61,274 bases of DNA from Acanthaster planci. Its lineage: Eukaryota > Echinodermata > Asteroidea > Valvatida > Acanthasteridae. Below are positions 61,132 to 61,274 of the stretch, one piece after another; the stretch's first letter is position 1, and every line of letters starts with the position of its first letter. The position numbers were made by a program, and so were the translations under genes. The notes below the pieces were generated by a model that made no database searches, was not told the DNA's origin, and worked only from the letters and a program-made list of their open reading frames with translations. The stretch is taken from positions 943,954-1,005,227 of the forward strand of contig NW_019091440.1 of NCBI RefSeq assembly GCF_001949145.1. Direction: 5' to 3'.

Positions 61132-61274
61132 CAGTGGCGTAGCTAGGATTTTACCAGGGGGACACAAAGGGGGACCAGCATCTTATGGAGGGCACCAGCT
61201 TTCAGTGGTGTGGTTTTTGGGCCAAGTTTTTGTTAGCCTTAAGTTCGATATCCGTGTTAAGATCCCTCTGAAAA
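61132..61274 (+). mobile_element. hAT-like element, start only
   Basis: cagtggcgtagctaggattt is a common terminal sequence of hAT-type DNA transposons. The element runs off the end of the window. Confidence 0.45.

Overview
This is a eukaryotic, gene-poor and repeat-rich window. It has spliced genes with GT-AG introns up to about 9.6 kb, tRNA-derived SINEs, many short inverted-repeat elements, one large N gap (16947-17669) and two single-N contig joins (1184, 2284). The frequent words TAGGCCTA and TGTACATGTACA, the SINE types and the compact lineage-specific Ly6 genes suggest a marine invertebrate deuterostome, most likely an echinoderm. That placement is inference from composition and I cannot name the species.

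The real genes I can support form one family. They are three-exon genes for small secreted Ly6/uPAR (three-finger) proteins with a C-terminal GPI-anchor signal. Ly6-A lies on + (exons 9272-9314, 11070-11227, 12770-12979; 136 aa; TATA box at 9207). Ly6-B lies on + (24500-24545, 34103-34239, 35841-36056; 132 aa). Ly6-B' lies on - (53708-53663, 44135-43999, 43462-43247; 132 aa). All three share the same exon phases (1, then 0) and a WCNDPF motif before the fourth cysteine. B and B' are the two halves of a very large imperfect palindrome. The left arm is about 23235-37960, the right arm about 41520-54835, and the spacer is about 3.5 kb. The whole genes, with promoters and introns, lie inside the arms, so they point tail to tail.

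The most interesting signal is how the two palindromic copies differ. Exon 1 (46 nt) and the last 84 coding nt (GPI signal) are identical. Exon 2 differs mostly at silent sites (7 silent, 4 replacement). Exon 3 has 20 replacement against 2 silent changes, nearly all in the third finger, and every cysteine is kept. That looks like diversifying selection on a binding loop of duplicated surface receptors. The + copy keeps an AATAAA signal; at the matching place the - copy has AGTGAA.

Region by region: 1-8 kb holds a SINE, a tandemly duplicated 1.1 kb block with a 66-bp minisatellite and a probable minus-strand exon of an unknown gene, and short repeats. 9-13 kb is Ly6-A. 13-23 kb holds foldback and dispersed repeats, the N gap and a hAT-like MITE. 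23-55 kb is the palindrome. 55-61 kb holds a degenerate GTGGCCCACTGG satellite, a Mutator-like non-autonomous transposon with an imperfect 10-bp target duplication (55730-57174), two blocks repeated from 19-22 kb, a CTATGGTAGTGGCC minisatellite, a second SINE and the start of a hAT-like end. The protein-coding content amounts to a small Ly6 cluster. I see no operon-like or pathway relation beyond that paralogy.
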